From Dryococelus australis (lineage: Eukaryota; Arthropoda; Insecta; Phasmatodea; Phasmatidae), in NCBI GenBank assembly GCA_029891345.1, contig CM056995.1:211371047-211435046 (forward strand): 64,000 nt of DNA, given 5' to 3'. A program made the position numbers and the translations under genes. Shown here piece by piece: positions 34,157 through 44,308 of the stretch; within the stretch, counting starts at the first letter, position 1; the number at the start of each line of letters is the position of its first letter. The notes under the pieces were generated by a model, which was not told the origin of the DNA, did no database searches, and was given only the letters and a program-made list of their open reading frames with translations.

Positions 34157-34397
34157 TATAGGTTGTTCACGATAAAGTGAGCACTTTTTAAGGCCCTCCC
34201 AACAGGCATTGACCACTAATAAATATGTTTTGTTGCCGCCTTAGATATTGACTTTTGAGAGTGGTGAAAGTATGCACCGTATTTATTAATCACGTGACAA
34301 TAATGATATTAAAAAGAGGCTTAAACATAAAAACCGGCTTAAAATAAACATTTATAAGGGCCTCAAAAAATGCTCACTTTACTGTGAACAGCCTATA
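34157..34397 (+). mobile_element. Family A2 short MITE
   Basis: Ends TATAGGTTGTTCACGATAAAG and TTTACTGTGAACAGCCTATA form a nearly perfect inverted repeat with TA flanks. It is 241 bp with the A2 core. Confidence 0.88.
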
Positions 34398-34429
34398 GAA
34401 GCATTTGGGGGGGGGGGGAGGGGGGATAA

Positions 34430-34850
34430 ATAGAAGCGAGGGAGCGATACGGGCGACACGAACACGCCTTTCTGGCGCATCATCGCACCTACGCGCAAGG
34501 CGTGCAGTATTTCCGTCGTAATGCTGTACTGTGCAAATCATATCTGTAACAGTGGAATTTTATTACATGCAATGAAAGCCCACAGACTAATCTACGCTCG
34601 TATGCTTGCACTTTTCTCTTGCCGCTTAAAGAAACTGCATAGGCAAGCTTTCAAAATGCGATATTTAACCATTTTCACGGATTTTTTCTCCATTAATATA
34701 CTTAGTATGTCAAAAGTAACAACGTAGAGGCATAATTAATTTTTTTTTTTTTTTTTTTTTTCTAGCAAAACGTCGTATTTACAGAACATATATTTACCGA
34801 GATACGCGAATACGCGCAAACAACGATTTCACAAAAAATGTTTCAGCAGA
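34430..34850 (+). repeat. Family I dispersed repeat, long copy
   Basis: GCGAGGGAGCGATACGGGCG, GCACCTACGCGCAAGGC and TATTTCCGTCGTAATGC match the other family I copies. The far end (CGAATACGCGCAAACAACG) matches 7970-8020 in reverse. A 22-base T run lies at 34740-34761. A 12-base G run precedes it at 34407-34418. Confidence 0.65.
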
Positions 34851-34936
34851 CTCCTCTTAAGTACATTATGTTGTCAACACTCGAAAAATTTATTTTTGAC
34901 TTGTGAGAATGGGAATGCCACCTGTGTTCCTACCAG

Positions 34937-35180
34937 TATAGGCTATTCACGGTAAATTGAGCACTTTTGAAAGCGCTCTCATTTGGAATAATAGTCGATG
35001 AACATATTTTATTTTGGCCTTAGATGTTAACTTACGGGTGCGGTGGAATATACACACTAAGTGTTTATTACTTACACTACAATATCTATTTAAATAGGTA
35101 GTCAAAGGCCAAAAAAAATGGCTGAAAGAAAATAAATAACTAGGACCCCGAAAGTGCTCACTTTACCGTGAATAACCTAC
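34937..35180 (+). mobile_element. Family A2 short MITE
   Basis: TATAGGCTATTCACGGTAAAT at the left and CTTTACCGTGAATAACCTA at the right, with a core closest to 14151-14389 in reverse (TTAACTTACGGGTGCGGTGG, then TACACACTAAGTG). Confidence 0.86.
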
Positions 35181-35754
35181 TGAAGCTACGCTACTGTGGG
35201 TGCAATCTGGCGTGTTTGAACAGCAGCGGCACGCAAATAGAGAATCGTTGTAATAAAAAAAGAAATAATAAAAAATAAAAATGATAAAAGAAACAGCACG
35301 TGCGCGTTGGTTTCTTTTCGTAAATGCTGTGAGCGGTGACTGTATTTTTATTTCACACGAAGAAACACAATGGCTCGACGCGAGGCAGATGTGTGTTAAG
35401 AAGGAAGCACTCGTCACGTACCAACGTATTCGGTAAACATCTCAATAGTCCATTTCAAGACAATAAACATATGTGCATTCTTTGAAAAGTGACTCCTTCT
35501 CAACGCATTGCTGAGAGAACACCACCATCCGCTCAGCACTTGCTGTACTGACGACAACGAATCAACGCGCCCATGGTGTGCTGCTACTGTTGATATTTTG
35601 TTATAAGGGCGCGGGTTGCATAAATACGGAAAAATAGGTGCGGGTGACTCATCCGGTATTTATACATAATGACATTTTAACACACTCCCATTTGATGAGG
35701 AGATTATATTCTACATACACTAATAGCTTGGAGTTATTTTCACGTTTGAAGTTC
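35181..35754. other. Unassigned sequence
   Basis: No feature was recognised beyond A-rich tracts near 35258-35290. The minus-strand frame 35163-35417 has no domain and overlaps the end of the A2 element. Confidence 0.4.
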
Positions 35755-36060
35755 AGAAGCAAGAGAGCGATAAGGTCTACAATGATACGTACAGGTTGGT
35801 CCACATGTCTTGTCACTCCCTGAAAATCTGTCTGATTATTGGAATACCTTATGATGTATAGGAATATATTGCATTGTTACTGGTTATGTATGTATGTATT
35901 GGGTGACAAGACATTTGCAGGGTGTGACAAGACATGTGGACCACCCCTGTACATCAAATGCACCATCTCCGCTACGTACAAGACTCTGAACTAGCGTGCA
36001 GTGTCCTCGTCGTGCTTCGTGTACCTACGGCTGGGACTTAAGGCGGCGACCATCTTGTTG
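35755..36060 (+). repeat. Family I dispersed repeat, split by a small MITE
   Basis: AGCAAGAGAGCGATAAGG before the insertion, and CCATCTCCGCTACGTACAAG plus GCGTGCAGTGTCCTCGTCG after it, reconstitute the family I order when 35792-35949 and one TA are removed. Confidence 0.65.
35792..35949. mobile_element. Small TA-flanked MITE with 25-bp inverted repeats
   Basis: The left end CAGGTTGGTCCACATGTCTT and the right end, the complement of CAGGGGTGGTCCACATGTCT, pair over about 25 bp. TA lies on both sides (35790-35791 and 35950-35951), indicating a Tc1/mariner-type insertion. At 158 bp it is one of the smallest elements in the window. The motif GTGACAAGACAT occurs twice near the right end. Confidence 0.85.
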
Positions 36061-36619
36061 GAAAGTGTGTAGCAACGTTCAATACAGGCGTCTGTGATGT
36101 CTTGCAAGAATCATCTCGTCCTCGTCTGGAGTATGTCGTATTTTCGTATGCGAAATCACGTATTGGCAACATACTACAAGCGCCGGATACGCAACGTATA
36201 GTGCCACTCCACTCCTGATGCGTCGCTAAGGAAGCGAAGTGCGAGCTTCTCAATGGTGGATATGGGGGAACTGTAACGCGGATGCAGAATGTATCTGGCG
36301 GGAACGTTATGCGGGTTCTCTACGGGGCCATTAAGTAGGTCACTCCCCAGCGGGTATCTCGGGTAACGGAGCGGTGAACCGATGGTCCTTCCCTTCACTT
36401 TGTAACGGAATCGAACTCCTCAGCTGACGGCGATTCAGTTTCGTGCCTGAATCTGCTAACTGCCAGAACATATCAATCGTCCGCACATCAAACAAGCGTT
36501 AAAAAAAAATTCTGAAAAGGTAACTTAGAACATGCATAAAACAGTGGTGCGACTAGAATAATGTTGGGGGGGGGGTTACTTTAAAGCAAAAGAAAAATTA
36601 CCAATAACTTACGTAGTAA
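36061..36619. other. Unassigned sequence, GC-richer at the left
   Basis: The minus-strand frames 36038-36398 show no recognised domain. A 10-base G run at 36566-36575 follows CAGTGGTGCGACTAG, which looks like one end of a CAGTGG-type element. No partner end was found. Confidence 0.35.
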
Positions 36620-37280
36620 ATTCACGGTTACTTCCAACATTTCTGAAGCCCTGCTTAAGTTCTACTTTCAGGATATTCCTCCGCCTCATGCAAACAAAGC
36701 TTAACTAAGTGTAGAAAATTGCACCAGATGGATAACGCACCGCATTCGTGCGGACTTAGTACAATAATACTTAGAATAATAAACATTTATTACTAAGCAT
36801 TAATTGGGGGCCACAGTGGCTGAGGGATTAGCCTACTCGTCTTCCACCAAGGCGAACCTAGTTCAATTCCCGGCCGGATTTTCACAATTGGGAATCGTGC
36901 CGGACGATGCCGTTGGTCGGCGGGTTTTCTCGGGGATCTCCCGTTTTCCCCGCCCCTTCAATCCGACGCCGCTCCACATTCACTTCAATCACACTCACCA
37001 GCTCTCAAGACCTCGATGTTAAGAGCCGCCCAAATCTCTTCACTCACTCACTAGGCATTACCGACACTCCTATTTTCTTGTTCATATTAATTATAAATGA
37101 AATATAATTCTTAGAAAAAGATATTATGCAGAGCTCAACTCAAACAAAAATAAGCTATTTTATGATCCCAGGAATATAAAACGCTTGTAATATATAGAAT
37201 ATTAGGGGGGGAAAAAAAAAGTCATACCTGGTGCGTTTTTTCAAAGGTTTGATTCAAAAAGTGTGAAGAAACAGTGAATT
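36620..37280 (+). mobile_element. Family C MITE interrupted by a SINE
   Basis: The left end ATTCACGGTTACTTCCAAC and the right end GTGTGAAGAAACAGTGAATT match the C termini. The left core CCTCCGCCTCATGCAAACAA and the right core TTTTTCAAAGGTTTGATTC are split by the SINE at 36803-37049. Confidence 0.82.
36803..37049 (+). mobile_element. tRNA-derived SINE family 1 with target-site duplication
   Basis: Box A CAGTGGCTGAGGGATTAG and box B TAGTTCAATTCCC lie in the 5' part, and the shared body and tail follow. Flanks ACTAAGCATTA (36792-36802) and ACTAGGCATTA (37050-37060) are an 11-bp duplication with one change, which fits the C element sequence expected at the site. This is the mark of LINE-assisted target-primed insertion. 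Confidence 0.88.
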
Positions 37281-38244
37281 GAATATATTTATTCTAAATA
37301 ATCTAACTTACGGGAAATATGATAGAAATAGTGTTCATTATATTACGATTCGTTTTTATTACAATAGGATATTTTAGCCACCAAGGTTTAAAGTTAAATT
37401 ATTCTGGTGATGCTGGTGTGTTTTCATGGACGTGCATACATTAAGACAGGGTCATTCAGACGAACTGTATCGAGTCGTCTTCCTAAAGTAAATTTTCAAT
37501 ATCTTAAGAGTTGAAAATTAGATCTCGAAGCTACAAGTTGTTACAGGGAGAGCATGCACTGTTGGAAACATAAAGGAGTTGCATATTTGGAGTGCATCAA
37601 TTCAATTGCACTTAGTGGATTTTTCTGCAAGCCTTAAACTAACTTGTTTTGGTAGGATAAGCTTCAGTTTGATGTTGGTATAGAGACCACAAAAATGAGC
37701 CAAATTGTTTAGCTCTCTCGCAGTTTCACCAGACGCACCTTTTCTTTTTAGAAAGTCATTGACATCAATTAATAAGAGTATATTTTTAATCAAAATTCTA
37801 GTGTATTTACATCCTCGATGCTTCAGAACATACACTTGCAATAAAATATTTGTTAATTATGGGAAATCATAATGATTACTATGGTTGCACACAAAAAATA
37901 TTGGTACTCATGTCATAATATTTTTGAGAACTGATTTGTGTAGATGCATTTCAGTAATAAAAATGTAACGTTCATGGCCAAAATGAATGTGATTAAAATA
38001 AACTATGAAAAATATTTGTAAACATTGTTACTACCATTTTACTACATACATATTATGATGGCCTTTCCTAATTCGCAGCCACCAATACTGCATGTAAGTA
38101 CATTGCCAACAATTAAACCAGCGTCCCAAACCAAGAATAAAACATAGCTTCCTGCTCTGACATCAGAAGCATACTTATGGCATAGACTTGTAAATAAAAT
38201 AGAAATGCGCTCCTTGTTTCCAAAAGTTGTACTAGTAGAACAGG
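37281..38244. other. AT-rich sequence, nothing recognised
   Basis: The minus-strand frame 37602-37841 has no recognisable motif. No element ends were found. Confidence 0.4.
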
Positions 38245-38485
38245 ATGTCCTACCTTACAGGCATGCTTGTTGTTCATGCTGACCTGAAGCCTGGACGAGA
38301 CGGTATGATATACTGGTGGCACAACGGTAGAAACGTAGACTGGAAAGGTAATGGTAACACTCCGAGAAAACCTCCACACCACAGCGGTGTGCGGCACACT
38401 CCCCCACGTGAGATTCACTGTCAGGAAAACTGCCCCCACTAAGTCCTGGGATTGAGCCAGGGACCCCGGACTATTTACTAACCAC
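38245..38485 (-). mobile_element. tRNA-derived SINE family 3 (probable)
   Basis: Read on the minus strand, the 5' region has TAGGCTGTGGTTAGTAAAT (box A-like) and CTGGCTCAATCCCAGG (box B-like). It continues with GAATCTCACGTGGGGGAG and GGTTTTCTCGGAGTGTTACC. Body and tail differ from SINE families 1 and 2. The 129-codon minus-strand frame across it is not a gene. Confidence 0.6.
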
Positions 38486-38646
38486 AGCCTATCTGGACCC
38501 AAACATGTATAGTTTGTTCTGAGATTCCAGATAAAAACACAGCAACTTCGGGTTCTTAAATAACACTTTACGATGCAGCCGAAGATTTATTTTTAGGGAA
38601 CACTACAGATTTGCTTCGTGGACGCCTCTAAAGACTTTCCAAAAGC

Positions 38647-38800
38647 CTCAGTGACGTAGCAAGAATTCTCTTTCGGGATGGCTGACTATCAGAAGCCCAG
38701 GGACATAGCCAGGACACTCTTTCAGGAGGACTGACCTCTCATAGGCCCTGGGACATAGCCAGAACACTCTTTCAGGAGCGCTGAGCTCTCAGACATACTC
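38647..38800. repeat. Tandem repeat of about 66 bp, 2-3 units
   Basis: GGGACATAGCCAG and ACACTCTTTCAGGAG, followed by GCTGA and CTCTCA, recur with drift. The first unit is the most diverged (GTGACGTAGCAAGAATTC). Confidence 0.75.
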
Positions 38801-39467
38801 CGGCAATAGTAATTTAATGGCAGAAAAGTGGCTAATGACACACGTATCTCATATACAACTGTGTTTAATACTTAAAATTGCATACTTTTGAAGGTTTTAA
38901 ATTTAAAATTTATTAAATTACATACTTAAGTATATTTTAATTCAAAATTTACTTCAGGACATGTTGGTAATAATGAATATTAGCATATTTAAATATTGAA
39001 ATTGAAAACCAAATGAAAGATTGCTCCTATTGGTAGTGTCAATGTATATTTTAATTTGCTAAAGAAAAATCTGGATTTTTTTCCTACCACAATGTCGAGT
39101 ACCGTATCTGGTTCTACTGTAATATCCCAGTGATTCGCAATCATGGCAAGTGCGCTCAGTTTGTCATCACTAGTTACACTACATGGTAATGTTCTTCACT
39201 ATTTTCATGGGTGGGGATGATTTTTCAATATTACGTGTTAATACTAGCAGCTCTTTCACGCCATCGTTCATACATAGCTATAATGACAAGTGTTCGCAAC
39301 CTACTTGTTTCGTCAGTAAAAGCATACTTAGTCAAATCCTCATTTAAAATGAATCAATAGAGAATATTTTGGATGAGACACTCTAGATAATGTATGAAGA
39401 CAGACTGTGGCAAGCATTTATAGATGAACAGATAAAATGTGGGTGAATGTGTAGCGAAACAATACAC
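38801..39467. other. AT-rich sequence, nothing recognised
   Basis: No coding motif or element end was seen before the TTAA at 39468. Confidence 0.4.
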
Positions 39468-39471
39468 TTAA

Positions 39472-39823
39472 AGGGGAAATGCCCCTGCCATCTTGTATTT
39501 ATGTATAGTCCTGCTTAACTTAATTTTAAGAATAAGCATTTAAAAACCAAGCTTGCCAAAACACAGGGAGCATCTTAGCAGCTATTTTTTAATCCAACTT
39601 ATTCTTCTTACCTGATTCGTTTCACATCTGTAACATTAATCAGAGATTGCCTCAATTACAGTCCCACATGGGGAAAGACAGATATAACTGAAACCTTACA
39701 AATTTCAAGAATTTCATTCATAGTTCTTTATGTCATGTCAAGGCTTAATTATTAATGCCATATTATAAATTTTTAATACGAAGGTTTGTAGAAAAAATTC
39801 AAGGCGGAAGGTACACTATCCCC
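39472..39823. mobile_element. Family B TTAA MITE
   Basis: TTAA lies on both sides (39468-39471 and 39824-39827). The left junction reads TTAAAGGGGAAATG and the right junction, inward, TTAAGGGGATAGTG. TTAAAGGGG fits the TTAAAGG-type terminus reported for T2/Kolobok MITEs. piggyBac also uses TTAA but usually starts CCC(T/C). At 352 bp it is non-coding. In reverse it aligns along its length with 54644-55006. Confidence 0.82.
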
Positions 39824-39923
39824 TTAAGCGGTTGGGATCAGAATATTACGTCGGAAGCCGCGGAGGGATGAATAAGGCGCTTCGTAGATTCTTGAAGTTC
39901 AATGAAGTATGAGAACTGGATAG

Positions 39924-40320
39924 TAAAGGCTGTTCACGATAAAGTGAGCACTTTTGAAATCAACCTCAGAAAAAAGTCACTTCCCTTACTCGCATATAAT
40001 TTAACGGGCTCACTAAAGTTGGTGATGACGAAGGGGAAATAGTTCGATATCTTAACGTCAAGTAAATAGTGTTAGGTAACCATCTGTACAAACTGAAATT
40101 ATTTCTTTTCGTCTGTTTTCTTAATGCACCTAAGTTTATAAATGACCATATTTGTGACACATATTTACTTTCCACAATTTCACTTGACCGACGCATGAAT
40201 AAAGTGATGAGGCCCATGGCAATATTAATTTTACATATGGCGGAGGAATACACAACTTGCGTAAAAGTAGATCTTAAGCAGGGGTTTCAAAAGTGCTAAT
40301 TTTACCGTGAACAGCCTATA
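39924..40320 (+). mobile_element. Family A1 MITE
   Basis: TAAAGGCTGTTCACGATAAAG begins it and TTTTACCGTGAACAGCCTATA ends it. The core has GTTAGGTAACCATCTGTAC and CACTTGACCGACGCATGAAT, with an internal deletion near 40015 relative to other copies. Confidence 0.87.
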
Positions 40321-41477
40321 ATTACAGTTCATTATATTTAGTAAGGGGATTTATCCCCCCGCCCCCTTCTCACCGAGATCCATGCTGGATACGCGCCTGA
40401 ATTGTATGTCGGCAGCCCACAGTTTGAGAGTGACGGCCGAACGAGGGCGCAGATTGCAATGACCTGCCTCACTCCCGCACGTTAAGTGTGTGGGGCTTGA
40501 GATCTGGTTCGCACGTCATCCACCTGGGGGCCAGGCGTGCGTGGGGCAGAACAGCGTCTCTTCCTGTCACGAAGGCGGTCCAGAGTGGTCGCCGTCAGCT
40601 GAGCTGGAGCTCACGACGGCTGTCTCAGCCCGACACGACGTCTGACCAAGACGAAATTTCACAGTACTCCGACAGTACCTGTCCGACAAGTGTTGTAACT
40701 AACTGCTGGGAAAATCTTAAAATTCCAAGTAACTCGTATAACATCCACTATTTACGGCATAAAACTCACGTTTTTGACAAAAATTAAAGCATACGAAAAG
40801 AATAATTAAAAAAAAAAAAAAACCGAAAGTTGATTTTCGCGCCAAGTTTTGTTTGTTTATTGTTTACTACAGCAGGTGCAGTACATTTACACGAAATTTT
40901 GTTTTGTAATGTTGCTCGCGCCTTCTTTGTGCGGCCCGGCGAGCGCGACACGACGAAAGTATAAACGGAATCAACTTTTGTCGTGTCGTTGGTGCTGCAA
41001 TTTTGTCGGACTGATCTTGCTGCTGAAAATTTTTCGTAGTATCGGGGCTGTCGTGTCGTACTTAGACTGTTGCAACTCCAGCACAACGCGTTCGCTCAAT
41101 TAAATGATATAGCCTACAGTATACGCACAGTTACAATAGTGACAAATGATTATCGTAACATGGCGAAGGATGGAGAATACATGGATCTACACTTAACTCG
41201 GAATATTATCGAACTATTGTAATCACCAAAAAATTAATTCGCATAAAAAAATTTAGACCGCATATCTTTTGCACAACAGCATGTCAGAATCACAATTTTT
41301 TGGGACGTACAAATAATAAAAACTAACTCGCTTGCCGAACTGAGACAGTCCGCACTGAAATAAAATACAAGTTACTTAAAGCAATTAAAAAAAGAAAATA
41401 ACGCTACGAAACGTTTCCGCAATTTTTAAAAATCGCTCAAAGTAAAAAGGTTTTCTCAGCATACCTTAATATGAATT
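40321..41477. other. GC-rich block followed by AT-rich sequence
   Basis: About 40380-40690 is GC-rich with a 99-codon plus-strand frame (40488-40787) lacking any recognised domain. A second GC-richer patch around 40910-41100 is open on both strands. Neither shows convincing splice or promoter signals. Confidence 0.3.
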
Positions 41478-41739
41478 GAGTGAGTGCGTGAAGAGATTTG
41501 GGCGGCTCTTAACAGCGAGGTCTTGAGAGCCGATGAGGATGATTGAAGTGAATATGGAGCGGCGCCGGAATGAAGGAGCGGGGAAAACGGGAGATACCTG
41601 AGAAAACCCGCCGACCAACGGCATCGTCCGGCACGATTCCCAATTGCGAAAATCCAGTGACCCGGCCGGGATTGAACCCGGGTCGCCTTGGTGGGAGAAT
41701 ACGAATTGAGACATGACCTTTTACTCACCCGGTCACCCT
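41478..41739 (-). mobile_element. tRNA-derived SINE family 1, near full length
   Basis: Minus-strand order: GGGTGACCGGGTGAGTAAAA, then box B GGGTTCAATCCCGG, then GATGCCGTTGGTCGGCGGG, then GGCTCTCAAGACCTCG, then GGGCGGCTCTTAA read on the plus strand near 41499. This is the best-preserved copy in the window. A target-site duplication is not evident. Confidence 0.87.
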
Positions 41740-41827
41740 TGCTAAATTTGCTGTACAGGGTTTAAGTTTACTTCATTTATACGTGCCAAAAACTCTATTG
41801 CGATTTTGACATGCCGTGTAGCACGTA

Positions 41828-42240
41828 ATTCGCGGTTACTTCACACTTTTCTGAAGCCTTGCTGAAGTTCTACTTTTAGGGTATTCTTCCGCCTCATGCA
41901 AACAGAGCTTAACTAAATCTAGAAGATTACACCAAAGGACAACGCATCGAAATCGTGTGCACTCAGTTGTAATAATATTTTTCATGAGAACTATTTTTTA
42001 CTAGGCGCTACCCATACAGATTTGTTCACTGCTTTTATCATGTTTATTATAAATTAAATATTATAATTTATAAATAAAATATAGGCAAAACTTGAATTAA
42101 ACGACAAATAAGATACTTCTATGTTAACAGCGGTATTAAACACTTGTGATGTATGACGTATTTAGGAAATAACTAAATACGTCATACATGCGGTGAATCT
42201 TCAAAGGTTTGATTCAAAAAGAGTGAAGAAACCGCGAATA
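41828..42240 (+). mobile_element. Family C MITE, reference copy
   Basis: The 413-bp element begins ATTCGCGGTTACTTCACAC and ends GTGAAGAAACCGCGAAT, a 25-30-bp inverted repeat. An inner short palindrome CGTATTTAG-GAAATAA-CTAAATACG lies near 42159-42184. No SINE interrupts this copy. Confidence 0.87.
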
Positions 42241-42586
42241 GACTAAATCTAAAGATTTTTTTCGTGCGAAATAAGAGTACGTATTTCTAAGTAATGTCTG
42301 CAAGTTGAATAGTATTTCGGACCATTATAAAACAATGAATAGCTAACGTCAGATCTTAAATACCCGGGCACTTAAGATGGTTCATATCATAATACCTAGT
42401 TTTATTTATAGTCTCTAGTTAACTACAATTTTAACCTTCCAGATGGCGCAAGTGGCTAACGGCAGGAACAAGAACCCTGCAACAATATTGTTATAGAACG
42501 TGGATCGTAAACAAAAATAGGGCAACTATGTCCAGTACAGCTGATCGAATTCGAAACGTCGACCTTCGCAAGGTAATCAGACATGC

Positions 42587-42835
42587 TAAAGGCTGTTCAC
42601 GAAAAGTGAGCACTTTTTAAAGCCCTTCCAAAAGGCACTAAACGCTAATAAATATTTTTTATTGCAGTCTCAGGCGTTAACTTTTGAGAGTGATGAAATG
42701 AATACACTGTGTTTATTAGTCATATTGCAATGTTTACATTAAAAAGTGACGGAAAGGAAGAAATTAATTGAAAGGAATAATTTAGCAGGGCCTTAAAGTG
42801 CTCACTTTACCGTGAATAGCCTATAGTACCGTCAC
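42587..42835 (+). mobile_element. Family A2 short MITE
   Basis: TAAAGGCTGTTCACGAAAAG at the left and TTTACCGTGAATAGCCTATA at the right, with the A2 core (CACTAAACGCTAATAAATAT, then TTAACTTTTGAGAGTG). Confidence 0.86.
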
Positions 42836-43552
42836 CCAACATGCTTAAAGGGTAATTCAAAACAAGTCTGCCCCTAGCTGACATCTGGAAAGAGATCCAG
42901 TGGGCGAGACTTGAGGTTGTTTTATTCTAGAAGTGTTCGGTTGTACGTCACTTATAACCTCCATGACGACAGCGGACTCCGAACTACTTGTGTGCCACCA
43001 AACGAGGTCATGTTCTAATTGGTATTTTTTTTTGTTGACAAAATGGTCATGCGACTGATTTCGCCTACAAAGTCGATAACGTATTTTTGTATTTTTTTTT
43101 TTTTGGGGATTTGTCAGCTTACAAATAACCAAAACAATGACCAAATCGTCGCAATGATTATAGTTTTGCCGATTTTTTAAATGTTTAGTAGGCAGAAAAT
43201 TTTAGGTATTGTAATGAACGAATGCTCACCACACTTAAGATAGTTATTTAGCAGAGTTACTTATTGAAATATTCATGAATAACGTAGTTTTTTATTTATT
43301 CATAATTATTGATTAGTAACTGTTTGCCTTCATTATTTTATTCCGTGCTAGTTTTACGATCAGCCAAATCGCACTGTACAGTAAATACCAGCATCGCAAG
43401 CTGAACAGCTGACTGTTGTAGTATTACAGTTAAAACTATACTAAATTCAAAATGTAAGTTACAAAATGTAACCACACACTGCGCATTCACCGACGGTGCC
43501 AAATGTTAGTACGCGTATAGCGGCTGGTATACCACTCGTGCACCAGGCCTTG
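42836..43552. other. Unassigned sequence
   Basis: The minus-strand frame 42857-43144 has no recognised domain. T tracts lie at 43026-43034 and 43091-43104. Confidence 0.35.
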
Positions 43553-43977
43553 TATAGGCTGTTCACAGTAACATGGACACTTTTCAAAGTCCTACTTAAG
43601 ATCTACTTGTATGCGCGCTGTGTGTTCTTCCGCCTTATGCACAATTAACATTGCCACAGGCCTCAATCACTTTATTCACGCGTCGGTCGAGTGAAACTGT
43701 AAAATTATTAGGAAAGTGAATATTTAAAAAATCTGCTCATTTTTACATATCTATGCATTATAAAAGCAGAATAGATAGAAATAATTTAATTGATCACAAA
43801 TGTTTACTTAACACTTTTTATTCGGCGTTAAGATATGGAACTAATTTCCATCCTTCGTTATCAACTTTAATAAACGCATGTCACTCAGTGCACTCGTTAA
43901 AATATATGCAGGCAGGGCCAGTGACTTTTTTCTAAGATTGATTTCAAAAGTGCTCACTTTGTCGTGAACAACCTTTA
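43553..43977 (-). mobile_element. Family A1 MITE
   Basis: TATAGGCTGTTCACAGTAACA at the left and TTTGTCGTGAACAACCTTTA at the right. The core is opposite in orientation to 39924 and matches it throughout. Confidence 0.86.
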
Positions 43978-43984
43978 GAAGCTT

Positions 43985-44308
43985 GTACAAGAGTCGGGAT
44001 TGAAGTTTGCGGGCTGGCGCGACTACTGAATGATGGCAATAGACAGATTGAATATAATGTAAATAATGAATGTGCATTAAATGACTGCAACCATTATAGA
44101 GACTGTAATAAGGACTTTAATTAGAATTGAGATAGACATAAAATATTGCGCTTTTTGAGAAAAACAAAAGTAATACTGGATATAGATAGTTTAATATTGT
44201 AAATAATAGATGTGTAAATAAATAAATTATCAAATTTAGTTTTATTTATTTTTATTAAGACCTCTATCCCTCACGAACTCTGATATGCCCATTTGGCGTC
44301 TTGTAACA
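43985..44308 (-). mobile_element. LTR fragment related to the solo LTR
   Basis: Read on the minus strand from 44308, it starts TGTTACAAGACGCC, then AGTTCGTGAGGGATAGAGG and TCTTAATAAAAATAAATAAA. This parallels the start of the LTRs at 27755 and 30271 (GTTCGTTAAGGGATGG-x-GGTCTTAAT). The 3' end is not identifiable, and the adjacent A1 element lies directly beyond. Confidence 0.5.

Noticed and set aside
38113-38502. 129-codon minus-strand frame
   Set aside because: It overlaps the tRNA-derived SINE family 3 copy, whose internal promoter boxes explain the sequence.
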